Shown in pieces: positions 16,699-25,680 of a stretch of DNA of 64,000 bases. The stretch covers positions 1 to 64,000 of the forward strand of contig DAHUYW010000015.1 in the NCBI GenBank assembly GCA_027306915.1, given 5' to 3'. The position numbers and the translations under genes were made by a program. Each line of letters starts with the position of its first letter. Within the stretch, counting starts at the first letter, position 1. The notes under the pieces were generated by a model. That model saw only the letters and a list, made by a program, of their open reading frames with translations. It searched no databases and had not been told where the DNA came from. This DNA comes from Spirochaetales bacterium (GTDB lineage Bacteria > Spirochaetota > Spirochaetia > DAHUYW01).

Positions 16699-18288
16699 TC
16701 GGCTGCTGTCCGCCTCGCCGGAAGACGGGGCCCCGGATCGCTGGTAGACAATCCTGCCTGCAACTATTGTCATCTCGACCTTGATGTCGCGGATGGAGTC
16801 GGTTCTCACCGTGGTCGGATCACCGGAGAGAATTGCGAGGTCGGCAAGCTTTCCCACTTCGATAGTCCCCTTGCGCTCCTCTTCGAGCTCCGCATAGGCG
16901 CTTCCCGCCGTATAGCAGTACAGCGCCTCTTCGGCGCTGATCGCCTCGGGACCCTCCCGGTTGACCGTGAGGTGAATGCCGAGCAGGGGATTGAAGGTGC
17001 CTTCGCCGGGGAAGTCGGAGCCGAATGCGAGATGGACCCCGGCATCGATGAGGGAACGGTAGGGATAGGCCCGCTGCGCCCGCTTCTCCCCGAGAAGGCG
17101 GCGATCCTTTTCGGGGTCGGCGAGCGCGTGGGGCTGCGCCGAGACGACGATTCCGAGCTGCCGCAGGCGCTCGATCTCCTGCGGTCGGATGAGCTGACCG
17201 TGCTCGACCCGCCATCGTCTCTCCCGCACCTCGGGGAACCGGCGGATCGTCACCTCGACCCCGTCGCAATACTGCTTGGTTGAGCGGTCGCCTATCGAGT
17301 GGCAGGCAATCCGGCGCTTGGAGCGCGCAGTGTCGTCCATCAGGCGCTCGATCTCCTGCGGGCCCTTGCCCTTTCCACAGTTGTCGCTCTCGTCGGCATA
17401 GGGATCGACGAGGTAGGCGGTGCGGCTCGAGAATGCGCCGTCGAGAAAGTACTTTCGCGGACCGAGGGCATACCAGTCCGGATCGAAGCGACTGTGCTCG
17501 AAGAGATACCGCACGGGACGGGGAGTCTCGCCGAGGGACCAGCAGGAGAGCCGGCAGGTCAGCTCGCCCGACTCGTGAAGCGCCCGGTAGGCGGCGAGGC
17601 CCGGTCGCATCCAGGTATTGTCCTGGGCGGAGGTGATGCCGTTCTCCCTAAGGAGCGCGAGCGCCGTCGGTATCCCCTGTCGAATCGCCTTCGGGTCGAA
17701 CTGTCGTCGCCTGAAGAGCCTTTGGAATCCCGAGTGGCCGTAGGGCTCGCGAACGATCCCCGTGAGCCGGCCTGCCGAGTCGCGGACGGCGCCGCCCGAC
17801 GGCCAGTCGCTCGTGCCCTCATCGATCCCGATGAGACGGAGGCCGGCGCTGTTGGCCCACATCGCGTGGCCGGAATACTGGAAGAGAATGACAGGGGTCG
17901 AGTCGAAGACGCGGTCGAGGTCCTGCGCATGGGGATCGGGGCAGGTTGTGTAGTCCCACTGCACGCCGAAGATCGGATCGGTGCCTCTCGGCGACGGGAA
18001 TCGGGCGGCAAGATAGTCGAGAATCTCCGCCTTCGTCATGCCGTGAAGGTTTGGGGTGTTGAAGTGGTTCCCCATCCCCGCCACGTGAAGATGGTCGTCG
18101 TTGAAGCCGGGGACGACCGTACGGCCCGCGAGGTCGATACGTCGGGCTTCGGTCCTCGCGGCGGCGAGAATAGCTTGATCGGCGCCTACCGCGGCGATCT
18201 TGCCGTCACGAAGCAGAACTGCGGTCTCGCGCGCGCCGATCCGCGACAGGGGTATGATGGTACCATTGAACAGGACAATCTCGGTCAT
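16660..18288 (-). CDS. Amidohydrolase family protein (YtcJ-like)
   Basis: 542 aa metal-dependent hydrolase. A beta-sandwich start (VLFNGTIIPL, GRTVVPGFNDDHLHVAGMG, first metal HxH near residue 63), then HSIGDRST, VEHGQLI and FGSDFPGEG, the remaining ligand regions of the YtcJ-like branch. Members hydrolyse amides or cyclic amides; the substrate is unknown. The start is the ATG at 18288 with GGGAGG 8-13 bases upstream; an upstream ATG would add 24 residues without a site. Last gene of the minus-strand catabolic block, with its own likely promoter. It overlaps the lipid-kinase gene tail to tail. Confidence 0.87.
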   Translation of the reverse strand: MTEIVLFNGTIIPLSRIGARETAVLLRDGKIAAVGADQAILAAARTEARRIDLAGRTVVPGFNDDHLHVAGMGNHFNTPNLHGMTKAEILDYLAARFPSPRGTDPIFGVQWDYTTCPDPHAQDLDRVFDSTPVILFQYSGHAMWANSAGLRLIGIDEGTSDWPSGGAVRDSAGRLTGIVREPYGHSGFQRLFRRRQFDPKAIRQGIPTALALLRENGITSAQDNTWMRPGLAAYRALHESGELTCRLSCWSLGETPRPVRYLFEHSRFDPDWYALGPRKYFLDGAFSSRTAYLVDPYADESDNCGKGKGPQEIERLMDDTARSKRRIACHSIGDRSTKQYCDGVEVTIRRFPEVRERRWRVEHGQLIRPQEIERLRQLGIVVSAQPHALADPEKDRRLLGEKRAQRAYPYRSLIDAGVHLAFGSDFPGEGTFNPLLGIHLTVNREGPEAISAEEALYCYTAGSAYAELEEERKGTIEVGKLADLAILSGDPTTVRTDSIRDIKVEMTIVAGRIVYQRSGAPSSGEADSSRSEQPIPNAANRI

Positions 18289-18349
18289 GCTGCTTTCCTC
18301 CCCGTCGACTCGCGTTCCACGCCGCGCGGCTCTTACTAACTTACTCAAG

Positions 18350-18377
18350 TTTATAGCCACAACGGGGGGAAGGCAAG
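18350..18377 (-). promoter_or_regulatory. Possible promoter of the amidohydrolase gene
   Basis: Minus-strand TATAAA (18355-18350) with CTTGCC (18377-18372) at 16 bp. It falls in the 96-base gap after the broken SDR gene. The -10 is good and the -35 weak. Confidence 0.35.
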
Positions 18378-18384
18378 AAGGGCG

Positions 18385-19251
18385 CTATCGAGGTGCGGGC
18401 GGGTACTCCTCATCGAGCCGGTGGTAGAGGGCCTCGAGCTCCGTAGAGCCCGCATAGAGGGCTCGCTTTCCTTCCGGCCAGGAATGGCCCTCGACGACAT
18501 AGCCATCGTCCACGAAGCAGACGTTGCCGGTGAGGTGACGCTGGTCCAGACGGAGCGCGATTATCGACTCGGCGACGCCCTCGCGCGAAGCGAATCGCTT
18601 GCTCGGCGTATGGGCGAGGATGCTCATGGCCCGCGGCTTGTAGCGCCCGTCCGGCTCCTTGAGCAGTCTCCGATTGAGGTCGGTCTCGACGGACACCGGA
18701 GCAACTCCGTTGACCCTCACGTTGAAGGGGGCAAGCTGTGCGGCTGCGGTCTTGATGAGCCCCTCCACCCCATGCTTGGTGGCGTTGTAGGCGTAGACTC
18801 CATACAGGGAAACACGGCTCCCCGATGAGCAGAGGTAGATTATGTGCCCGAAGCGCTGGGGGATCATGGCGCGCGCTGCGCAGGCTGTGACGATGAAGGC
18901 CCCTGTGAGGTTTACCTCACTGACCCGACGGAAGGTCGCGACCATCTCCTGCGGATCGTCCTTGAAAAGGTCGAAGGGCTCGTGGGAGACGCCGGCGAAG
19001 TTGACGACCACATCGATCCTGCCGAACTGTCTCTTTACGGCTTCCATGATCGTAGCGACATCCGAAAGCGAGGTGATCTCGCCCGCGTACCATGCCGACG
19101 GCGCAGACCGATTCACCGCCCTCGCGTTGCCGACGATCCCGGCAAGCTTCGCGAGGACCCCCGGGCGCCGCGTCGGAGAGGACCGGGATGGCGCCGCAGG
19201 CTGCGGCCGCATAGGCGAAAAGCTCGCCGAGGTTCCCGCCTACGCCATAAG
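18385..19251 (-). pseudogene. SDR family dehydrogenase, frameshifted and 5'-truncated
   Basis: The body is a clear short-chain dehydrogenase: DVVVNFAGVSHEPFD, the active-site YAYNATKHG (YxxxK intact), RVNGVAPVSVETD. The Rossmann start lies in another frame: GVGGNLGELFAYAAAACG and IPVLSDAAP are read from about 19246 to 19165, and the frame changes at the CCCCC/GGG run near 19158-19165. Upstream of GVGGNLG the usual first beta strand and a start codon are missing because the preceding SDR gene ends there (stop at 19240). So it has at least one frameshift and a lost 5' end. An intact-looking ATG at 19212 is out of frame with the true N-terminus. Either a decayed gene or an assembly indel. Confidence 0.75.
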
Positions 19252-20007
19252 GGCTCCGCCGTTCACCTCGATGATCTCGCCCGTGATGAAGCTCGAAAGC
19301 TCCTCGGAGGCGAGGAAGAAAGCCGTGCCCGCGACCTCCTCGGCAGTCGCTCCCCGCCCGAGAGGAATCCCTTCAATCATCGCCCTAAGGGCGTCGGGCC
19401 GAGTGTACTTGTCGTGGAAAGGGGTGAGCACGATCCCCGGGGCAATCGCGTTTACCCTGATCCTCGACGGGGCGAGCTCCTTCGCGAGCCCGCGGGTGAA
19501 GGTGGAGACCGCCGCCTTGGAGGCTGCGTAGATGACCGCTCCGCCTCCCCCGCCGTTTCGCGCTGCGATGGAGGTCAGGTTGATGATGGATCCTCCGCCG
19601 CTCCGCTTCATGTGGGGAATGACCGCTTTCGACACCCGGAAGGTCGATCCGATGTTAAGCTCCATGATCTCGGAGTAGATCTTTTCGGGCATCTCGTCGA
19701 CGGCGTGTCGAGCGACGAGCCCACCGGCATTATTGACGAGAATGTCGATGCGGCCGAAGCGGCCGATCACCTCCTTCACCATCCGCTCGATGGCAGCCGG
19801 GTCCAAGACGTCGGCCTTCACAAGGAAGGCCGCGTCGCCCCGCCCAGCCTCCACCGCCTTCGCGACCTCCTTCGCCTCGGCCTCGCTCCGGTTGTAGTGC
19901 ACCGCAATCTTCGCCCCCGCTGCGGCGAATGTCTTCGCGATGGCAGCCCCGATCCCCGTGCTTGCACCGGTCACCAGGGCTATCTTTCCGTCGAATCGTA
20001 CGTTCAT
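19240..20007 (-). CDS. SDR family oxidoreductase (3-oxoacyl-ACP reductase/glucose dehydrogenase-like)
   Basis: 255 aa classical short-chain dehydrogenase using NAD(P)H. Cofactor loop TGASTGIG, NNAG at ILVNNAGGLVA, catalytic Ser in NLTSIA and Tyr/Lys in YAASKAAV, then the PG loop AIAPGIVLTPF. The C-terminus ends FITGEIIEVNGGALMA as in FabG-like enzymes. It probably oxidises a hydroxyl of a sugar acid or polyol given the neighbouring LarA, transaldolase and alcohol dehydrogenase genes; the exact substrate is unknown. Its stop lies against the truncated SDR downstream. Confidence 0.9.
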   Translation of the reverse strand: MNVRFDGKIALVTGASTGIGAAIAKTFAAAGAKIAVHYNRSEAEAKEVAKAVEAGRGDAAFLVKADVLDPAAIERMVKEVIGRFGRIDILVNNAGGLVARHAVDEMPEKIYSEIMELNIGSTFRVSKAVIPHMKRSGGGSIINLTSIAARNGGGGGAVIYAASKAAVSTFTRGLAKELAPSRIRVNAIAPGIVLTPFHDKYTRPDALRAMIEGIPLGRGATAEEVAGTAFFLASEELSSFITGEIIEVNGGALMA

Positions 20008-20079
20008 CGGTTCCTCCAGGAGAGCACGCCCGTTTCCGCGCGCGGCGCGCGGCGGGTCAATTGCCTTGCCGGCAACCCC

Positions 20080-20901
20080 TCAGTCCATCTCGAAGCCGCC
20101 GTCCACGTTGAGGGTCTGTCCGGTGATGTAGTCCGAGTCAGGGGAACAGAGGAAGGCGACCGCCGCGGCCATGTCCTCGACGCTCCCGGGCCGTTTGAGC
20201 GGTATCCGATTGATGAACTCGTCGCTCGCCTTCTGGGCGTCGACTCCGAAGGCCTGCTCTTTTTCGCGGTTGTTCTGCTCCCACATCGGCGTCATCACGA
20301 CGCTCGGCGCAACGGCGTTCACGTTTATACCGTAGGGCGCGAAGGCCAGGGCGGCGGACTGGGTGATGCTTATCACTGCCGCCTTGCTCGCGGCGTAGGC
20401 CAGCTGGTACTCTCTCCCCCGCCGCCCCGAAATGGAGCTGAAGCTCACTATCTTGCCGTAGGAGCGCTCCGATCTTCCCGCCCGCTTCACCTCCTCCGGC
20501 ACCTGCTTCACCATCTGGGCCCCGGCAGCCTGGACCGCAAAGGCGGCACCCTTTTGATTGATCCCGACAACGCGGTCCCAATCGGTCTCGGTCACATCGA
20601 GCAGGAGCTTGCTCTGTACGACCCCGGCGGTGTTTACGAAGATATCGAGCGCGCCCATCGCTTTTACAACGCGAGCGACAAGCTCTTTGGTCTCCGCCGG
20701 CTTGGAGACGTCAACTCGGAGGGACAGCGATGTCCCGCCCGAGGCGGCAATCTCCTTTGCGACCGCCGCTGCGCCTTCCAGGTTGATGTCGGCGGCAACC
20801 ACGGCGGCCCCCTCGCGCGAAAGACGGAGCGCGACCCCCCGTCCGATTCCCGATCCTGCGCCGGTCACGATCGCTACCTTTCCCTGCAGTCTCTTGTCCA
20901 T
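20080..20901 (-). CDS. SDR family oxidoreductase (polyol/sorbitol dehydrogenase-like)
   Basis: 273 aa. TGAGSGIG cofactor loop, FVNTAG, catalytic SSISGRRG and YAASKAAV, AVAPSVVMTPMWEQ, and the C-terminal TGQTLNVDGGFEMD. The substrate-loop segment (MTPMWEQNNREKEQAFG) resembles polyol or sorbitol dehydrogenases that make a ketose. Part of the minus-strand catabolic series, separated from the next SDR by 72 bases and from the upstream larA-like gene by 275 bases. Substrate inferred only from context. Confidence 0.88.
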   Translation of the reverse strand: MDKRLQGKVAIVTGAGSGIGRGVALRLSREGAAVVAADINLEGAAAVAKEIAASGGTSLSLRVDVSKPAETKELVARVVKAMGALDIFVNTAGVVQSKLLLDVTETDWDRVVGINQKGAAFAVQAAGAQMVKQVPEEVKRAGRSERSYGKIVSFSSISGRRGREYQLAYAASKAAVISITQSAALAFAPYGINVNAVAPSVVMTPMWEQNNREKEQAFGVDAQKASDEFINRIPLKRPGSVEDMAAAVAFLCSPDSDYITGQTLNVDGGFEMD

Positions 20902-20932
20902 GATGCCTCGGGCTCCTTTCTCCCGTATTCAC

Positions 20933-21110
20933 CTATCTCATTCCATAGAGGTCGTCGGCTATCTCCAACAGCCATTTTTCGAGGCGATCAGTATACAATG
21001 CGACGAGCTCCTTCGACAGCTCGTAGAGTCGCTCTCGATTGACGAACTGTCCCCGTTCGTCGCGCCTTCCAACCGATACGAAACAATAGTAATGGAACAG
21101 GCTCTTTGAC
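20933..21110 (-). other. Possible gene remnant between two catabolic genes
   Basis: The 275-base gap between the larA-like gene and the SDR holds a minus-strand open frame whose last 55 or so codons look protein-like (REDERGQ-type polar start, then RERLYELSKELVALYTDRL and EKWLLEIADDLYG). Upstream the frame turns into an Arg-rich shadow of the larA-like gene and there is no good start. I do not recognise the protein. It may be the tail of a lost gene or simply open sequence. Confidence 0.2.
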
Positions 21111-21176
21111 GGGTGAGGCCTCGGATCGCTACGGAGCTCCGCGAGACGCCGCCGGGCGAAAGAGGAGCCGCGCCAC

Positions 21177-22466
21177 CTAGGCCTCCGGCCGACCCGGATA
21201 ATAGGGAATTGTCTGCGGCCCTTCGGGGAGGATGCAGATCTGCGCGTCCGAGCCGTGGCGCTCACGCAGAGCCTCTACCTGCGACTCGATGGAGGCGCAT
21301 GGGCGGAGCTTGGCTTGCGCAAGCTGCGCTGCGGTGAGGCCGTCGGAGTAGACGTAGACATCGTTTCTCTTCACGATCGACGCAAGTATCTGCGCCTGCC
21401 ACTGATCATCGGCCGAAAACCCTTCCGCCCGGATCCGGGTAAGGAGGTCGTCGGCATCGGTCGCCTCCCGCAGAAGCCGTCCGAACGAGCCGTGTTCCGG
21501 AATCCCGTCCCAGCACTCGGCAGCAACGATGATCGAGCCTCCGGGCTTTGCTATTCTCGCAGCCGCGCTCATACCCTTCACCGCCTGGTAGAGGTTGAGA
21601 TCGAGAGGGTAGCCTGAGTTCGACGTGACGACGATGTCGAAAAGGCTCTCCACCCGCACCATGGCGGTCTTCCGAACGAATTCGGTCCCTACCCGATATG
21701 CCTTGATCCAATCGCCGGCGAAGGAGCGCGTCACCTCCTTGTGCTTGTTGAGCGTGACGTTCACCAGAAAGTCGGGGTTGACGAAGGAGACCGCCTCCTC
21801 CACCTCGTCTCGGATGGGATTGCCGTCGAGAATCCCCCAGCTCGCCCGCTCATCGTCGATGTTGGCCGCGTTGTGATTTCGCATCACCGTATCGAGGTGC
21901 GCCATTCCGGGCATGACGGCCTTGCCCCCGCCCGAAAAGCCTGCGAAGAAGTGCGGCTCGATGAAACCCGTGATGATCTTGAAGGAGCAGGCGAGGAAAT
22001 CCTTTTGGATCTTGATTTCGTTGCCGCGCGAGGTGACTCCCACCGTCGCATGGGCGTTCGTCGCGCGCGCGTCGTTCTGGATGATGCGGTAGCGGTTGAC
22101 GATATCCCCGCCAAGCATGCCGCCGAGCTCCTGAAGGGTATTCAGGCGATGGGTTCCCGTCGAGTTGAAGAGGGTGATCCGCTTCTCAGGCACGCCCGCC
22201 GCCTTTAGCTCGTCGAGAATCGCCGGGATGAGGAGGTGATTCGGCGTCGGCCGTGTGATGTCGCTGAAGACTACGGCGACCGTGTCATCCTGCTTCACCG
22301 CCTCGCGGAGCGGCGGCGCGCCGATCGGGCTTCGAAGCGACTCCACCACCGCACCCTTCTGATCCGGCGCCGCCGGAACGAAGGACGGCTCCACCACGGT
22401 CACCGATGCCGCTTCCGGAAGGTTCACCTCGAGTCCACGTTTTCCATAGGCAAGGCTAAGTTTCAT
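21177..22466 (-). CDS. LarA family (nickel-pincer) racemase/epimerase
   Basis: 429 aa, full-length LarA-family protein. Landmarks known from Lactobacillus LarA are present: DITRPTPNHL, the His in NSTGTHR (H108 equivalent), the His in IEPHFFAGF (H174), the Lys that carries the nickel pincer in SGGGKAVMPG (K184) and the His in RNHNA (H200). It should therefore bind the NPN cofactor and racemise or epimerise a 2-hydroxy acid; homologues act on lactate, malate, gluconate and other hydroxy acids. The LarB/C/E cofactor-making genes are not in this window. It sits in the same block as a second LarA-like gene, SDRs and a transaldolase. Confidence 0.85.
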   Translation of the reverse strand: MKLSLAYGKRGLEVNLPEAASVTVVEPSFVPAAPDQKGAVVESLRSPIGAPPLREAVKQDDTVAVVFSDITRPTPNHLLIPAILDELKAAGVPEKRITLFNSTGTHRLNTLQELGGMLGGDIVNRYRIIQNDARATNAHATVGVTSRGNEIKIQKDFLACSFKIITGFIEPHFFAGFSGGGKAVMPGMAHLDTVMRNHNAANIDDERASWGILDGNPIRDEVEEAVSFVNPDFLVNVTLNKHKEVTRSFAGDWIKAYRVGTEFVRKTAMVRVESLFDIVVTSNSGYPLDLNLYQAVKGMSAAARIAKPGGSIIVAAECWDGIPEHGSFGRLLREATDADDLLTRIRAEGFSADDQWQAQILASIVKRNDVYVYSDGLTAAQLAQAKLRPCASIESQVEALRERHGSDAQICILPEGPQTIPYYPGRPEA

Positions 22467-22575
22467 CGTCTTCCCACCGTCTCCATCATCCCCGCACGAT
22501 TAGTATCAACAAGAGGTTCCCATCCCGCGCCGCCTCGAGCATGGGTTTGAGGCGCTCGTCCACCAGTGAACCCAC

Positions 22576-24202
22576 TTACCCTGCCGCAACACCGGACCTC
22601 GAGGCGGCGCTCGCCGGGGAGCCGCAGACCGCCGCCATTCGACCTTTCACCATGTCGCTCATTTGTCGGTAGGTCGTGATGAATTGGGTCAAGGTCTCGC
22701 GGACCGGAGCCCACTTGGCGACGGCATCGTCGTCATGCGGATCGAGTGAAAGCGGCCGGAGAGGCCGCTCGTGCTCGTCGAAGGCCCGGTGGACGTTAGG
22801 GAACACGGTGACAAGCGGGACACCCCAGACCTCCGAGTGGTCCGGTATCCAGTCGCCGTAGACCCGGAGGGAGGCGATCATGATTTTCACCCTGTGTGAA
22901 TCGATCCCGAGGCCCCCGTCCCAGGAAGGCGAGTAGATCTTCCGGTTCGCCTTGCGGGCTATCTCGACCCCCGCCCATCGCAAGCTCGTCGCGAACCGGG
23001 AAGGCAAGACGTCCGTTCATGATCGCGACATAGGAGACGAGAGCACGTCCCGCATTGAGCACCTCGGCAAAGGGCAGCGCCTGGAACAATGAGAAGGTAA
23101 GGGTGACCGTGACGCCGATCCCGCGTGCGGTGAGCCGCCCTGCCGCCTGTAGCCCGTCGGCGGTCGACGGTACCTTGATTACCACGTTTGGGACGCCGCC
23201 GAGCCTTCGCTCGAGCTCCTCATAGATGGTGGTCGCATCGCGCACCATCCGGGCAGCGTCGCAGTGCGCGTCGGGATTGACCTGGAGGCTGACGTAGCCG
23301 CGGCCTCCCTCGTTCGCCAGGAAGAGCGACCGAAGCGGCCGGCAATTCCGCTCGACCACGGAGACGGTGACCCACCTGTTGAGCTCTTCTACCGCCTCGG
23401 TCCAGCTTTCTGCCGGCCCCGCGAGCAACGCAGCCAGATCCAGCCGCGAGAAGTGCGAGGAGATGACCCCGTCCACCTGGCGGTTCCAGTATGGGGGATC
23501 GAGGTCCCAGGCCAGCTTGATGAGAACGGGGTTGGTGGTGACGAACGAGGCGCCGAGCCACAGCGCGCGCTGAAGAAACGTCGCGTAGTCGTTTCCTATC
23601 TCGGTCTCGGGCCCGCCGTTGAGGCGTGCCTTCGCCGCGGCGGTCAGATTGGACGCTGCCGCTTCTCGAATCAAGCTCCTCGCAAAGTCGAGCAGTCCGT
23701 TCCCGGTGAGCGCGCCTGCGAGCCGCGCCGCCTCGGCGTCGTCGGCGACTCCTTCGGCCTTCAGACGCGCCAGCTCGTCCGCCCGCAGTCGGGCGAGAAG
23801 CGCTCGCTCCTCAGCGGGTTCCCGGGCGACTGCCGTATCGAGCCTCTGCAGCACGACTCGGAGGGTCTCCTCGATTTGGGACCTATCCCACCTCTTCGGG
23901 CCCGCCCACCATGGCACGAAGGTCGCGAGGTCGATGGAGAAGAGCGTCAGGAATTGAAGGAGGTGCGCCTTCTCCTCGAGGGAAGAGGCGGCGACCTGCG
24001 CGTCGAGCGACGACAAAAGCTTCTCTACGCGAGCCGGGAGGCGCGCCGGCGCCGTAAAGTGGAGGAGGTCTCCTCGCGCCTCTACGAGATCGCCCGAGGA
24101 GATCCGGCGCTGGAGCTCCGTGTCTGAACGGCTTGCCCGCAGCGACGCCTCCTCGCGGATCCGCTCCCGGAGCCGTTGCTCGATCGGCGCGCCATCCTTC
24201 AT
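22576..24202 (-). pseudogene. Large transaldolase-family protein, frameshifted near the C-terminus
   Basis: About 540 aa if the frame is repaired. Residues 1-250 or so are a helical N-terminal extension of unknown role. The barrel then shows ASFVTTNPVLIKLAW, YVSLQVNPDAHCDAARMV and the Schiff-base lysine in NVVIKVPSTADGL (near residue 340), followed by TVTLTFSLFQA. The frame is lost in the C/G run near 22967-22985; the correct continuation (RWAGVEIARKANRKIYSPSW, then RVYGDWIPDHSEVWGVPL) lies in another frame and ends at 22576. Without repair the protein would end in an unrelated tail. One base at a homopolymer explains it, so it could be a sequencing or assembly error or a young pseudogene. 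Confidence 0.75.
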
Positions 24203-24247
24203 GCTCTCTGCTCCCTTAAGGGGTCGCCGCAGGCACGGCGATCCGCA

Positions 24248-25540
24248 TCAGAAGAGGTTCCCGTCCGTGTCGAAAGTCAGCTCCTTCGGGGCCTCCACGA
24301 TCTCCACCTTTGGATGTGCTTCGGCTTCAGGCACGAGCGCCTCCGAAATCTGGATCAACTCCAAGTGCGAGGTGTCCGGCATCCTGACGATCCTGGCTCC
24401 CTTCGCTCCGAGGTCCACGCACGTGAACACCGCAGCCTGGATCGCCAGCCGGTCGTTGGCCACGACCATGGGCATTCTCACGGTCTTTAGGACCCGGCTT
24501 GTAAGGGCGTTCGGGTAGCTGGCATCGAAGTCCGTCTTGTCGAAGAGCCGTTTCGTCGTAAGGTCCGCCATGCCGACTCCGAGCGAGTTGCCGTGGGTCT
24601 CGTCGCTTATGTCGAGGACTACGTACCGCTGGAAGGTCGGTCCGCCGCTTGCGTAGGGGGTGCAATAGGTCCCGGTGATGTTAGGGTCGGCGCCGTCTCC
24701 GCTGAAGTTCTTGCCGATGGTGTCCACGACAAGAACGTCGAACTCGGGGAAAAGGATGCGCGGCATCAGGCGCCTGGCCTCCTGGAGGAGGACCGGCTCC
24801 CTCTTCTCGATCGCCTCCTTCGGAATGGCCTCGACAGCCGAGGTACGGTCGTAGGCATTTTCGATGATCGCACAACCGAACAGGATCTTCGCATTGGCGA
24901 GGACCCCGGTTCCGAAGTCGTAGACCCTCTCTGCCATCTTGCCGAACCCCTCGGCGTGGCAGATCTCGGCTCCCCGCTGCTTGCCCATCCCGATCGCCAT
25001 CATCTTCATGAGGCCGCTCTCGTACTCCCCGCGAAACGCCGTGTGAGGCTTCACCCGTCCGACGACGATGATGCCGTCAGCCTCCGCGGCGTACTTGTCG
25101 AGGTGGATCGGTTGTCCGCTGCGCGATCGGCCGATAACCTTGGTCTCCATCGTGGCGCGGATCGGCGCCCCGACGTACTCCTCGGTGACCCCGTATCCCT
25201 CGAGCACCTGCCGCTGCCCATCGGCGGTTGCGCCGCCATGGCTGCCCATGGCCGGAATGAGGAAGGGTCGCGCGCCAAGCGCCTTGAGATTTCTTACGAT
25301 TTCGCGGGTTATAAAAGCGATGTTCGCGATTCCGCGACTTCCGACGGTTATCGCGATGCTCATTCCCGGACTGACGCACTTGCGAACCCAGTCCTGGGTG
25401 AGCTCGCGCGCAACGATATCCGGAATATCCGTGATTTCCGCGCGGTCGAACAGCTGACGAACAACCGCCATTTTCGGCAGCTGGACCGGCTTCAGCATCG
25501 CCTGAATGATGCCGTGCCTGTCCCAGAGAGCATTACGCAC
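24248..25540 (-). CDS. LarA-like (DUF2088) family protein, second copy
   Basis: 430 aa, distantly related to the larA-like gene at 21.2 kb. It has ITVGSRGIANI, the His motif AMGSHGGATADGQ, GRVKPHTAFRGEYES, GLMKMMAIGMGKQRGAE and HAEGFGKM, matching the positions of the pincer Lys and catalytic His residues in LarA. It probably acts on a hydroxy acid with the nickel-pincer cofactor, but this branch is less well characterised. The start is a GTG at 25540. It is first in its transcript, behind a strong promoter at 25610-25637, and precedes the transaldolase by 45 bases. Confidence 0.78.
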   Translation of the reverse strand: MRNALWDRHGIIQAMLKPVQLPKMAVVRQLFDRAEITDIPDIVARELTQDWVRKCVSPGMSIAITVGSRGIANIAFITREIVRNLKALGARPFLIPAMGSHGGATADGQRQVLEGYGVTEEYVGAPIRATMETKVIGRSRSGQPIHLDKYAAEADGIIVVGRVKPHTAFRGEYESGLMKMMAIGMGKQRGAEICHAEGFGKMAERVYDFGTGVLANAKILFGCAIIENAYDRTSAVEAIPKEAIEKREPVLLQEARRLMPRILFPEFDVLVVDTIGKNFSGDGADPNITGTYCTPYASGGPTFQRYVVLDISDETHGNSLGVGMADLTTKRLFDKTDFDASYPNALTSRVLKTVRMPMVVANDRLAIQAAVFTCVDLGAKGARIVRMPDTSHLELIQISEALVPEAEAHPKVEIVEAPKELTFDTDGNLF

Positions 25541-25609
25541 CCTCGTACCTGATCCTTCTTGCCGACACTACCACGCCTCTCCTCAACCCCGCGAAGCAAA
25601 GCCGCGTCC

Positions 25610-25637
25610 ATTGTACGCCGTGCCCGGGGGTTGTCAA
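25610..25637 (-). promoter_or_regulatory. Strong sigma70-type promoter for the LarA/transaldolase/SDR operon
   Basis: Minus-strand TTGACA (25637-25632), 16-bp spacer, TACAAT (25615-25610). Consensus-like. The transcript would begin near 25603, with a leader of about 60 bases before the GTG at 25540. It lies between the alcohol dehydrogenase stop and the LarA-like gene. Confidence 0.65.
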
Positions 25638-25680
25638 GAAAGTGGGCCGCTCCGACCGGTCGCCCCTGCGCCGCGAAGGC

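Noticed and set aside
18385..19212. Intact 275-aa SDR starting at the ATG at 19212
   Set aside because: That start produces an Arg/Pro-rich leader and skips the glycine motif, which is present in another frame; the gene is broken.
20991..20998. GTATACAA (TTGTATAC on the minus strand) as a third GntR operator upstream of an SDR gene
   Set aside because: Only the first eight bases match; the second half-site (ATNCAA) is absent, and the site lies within a possible coding remnant.
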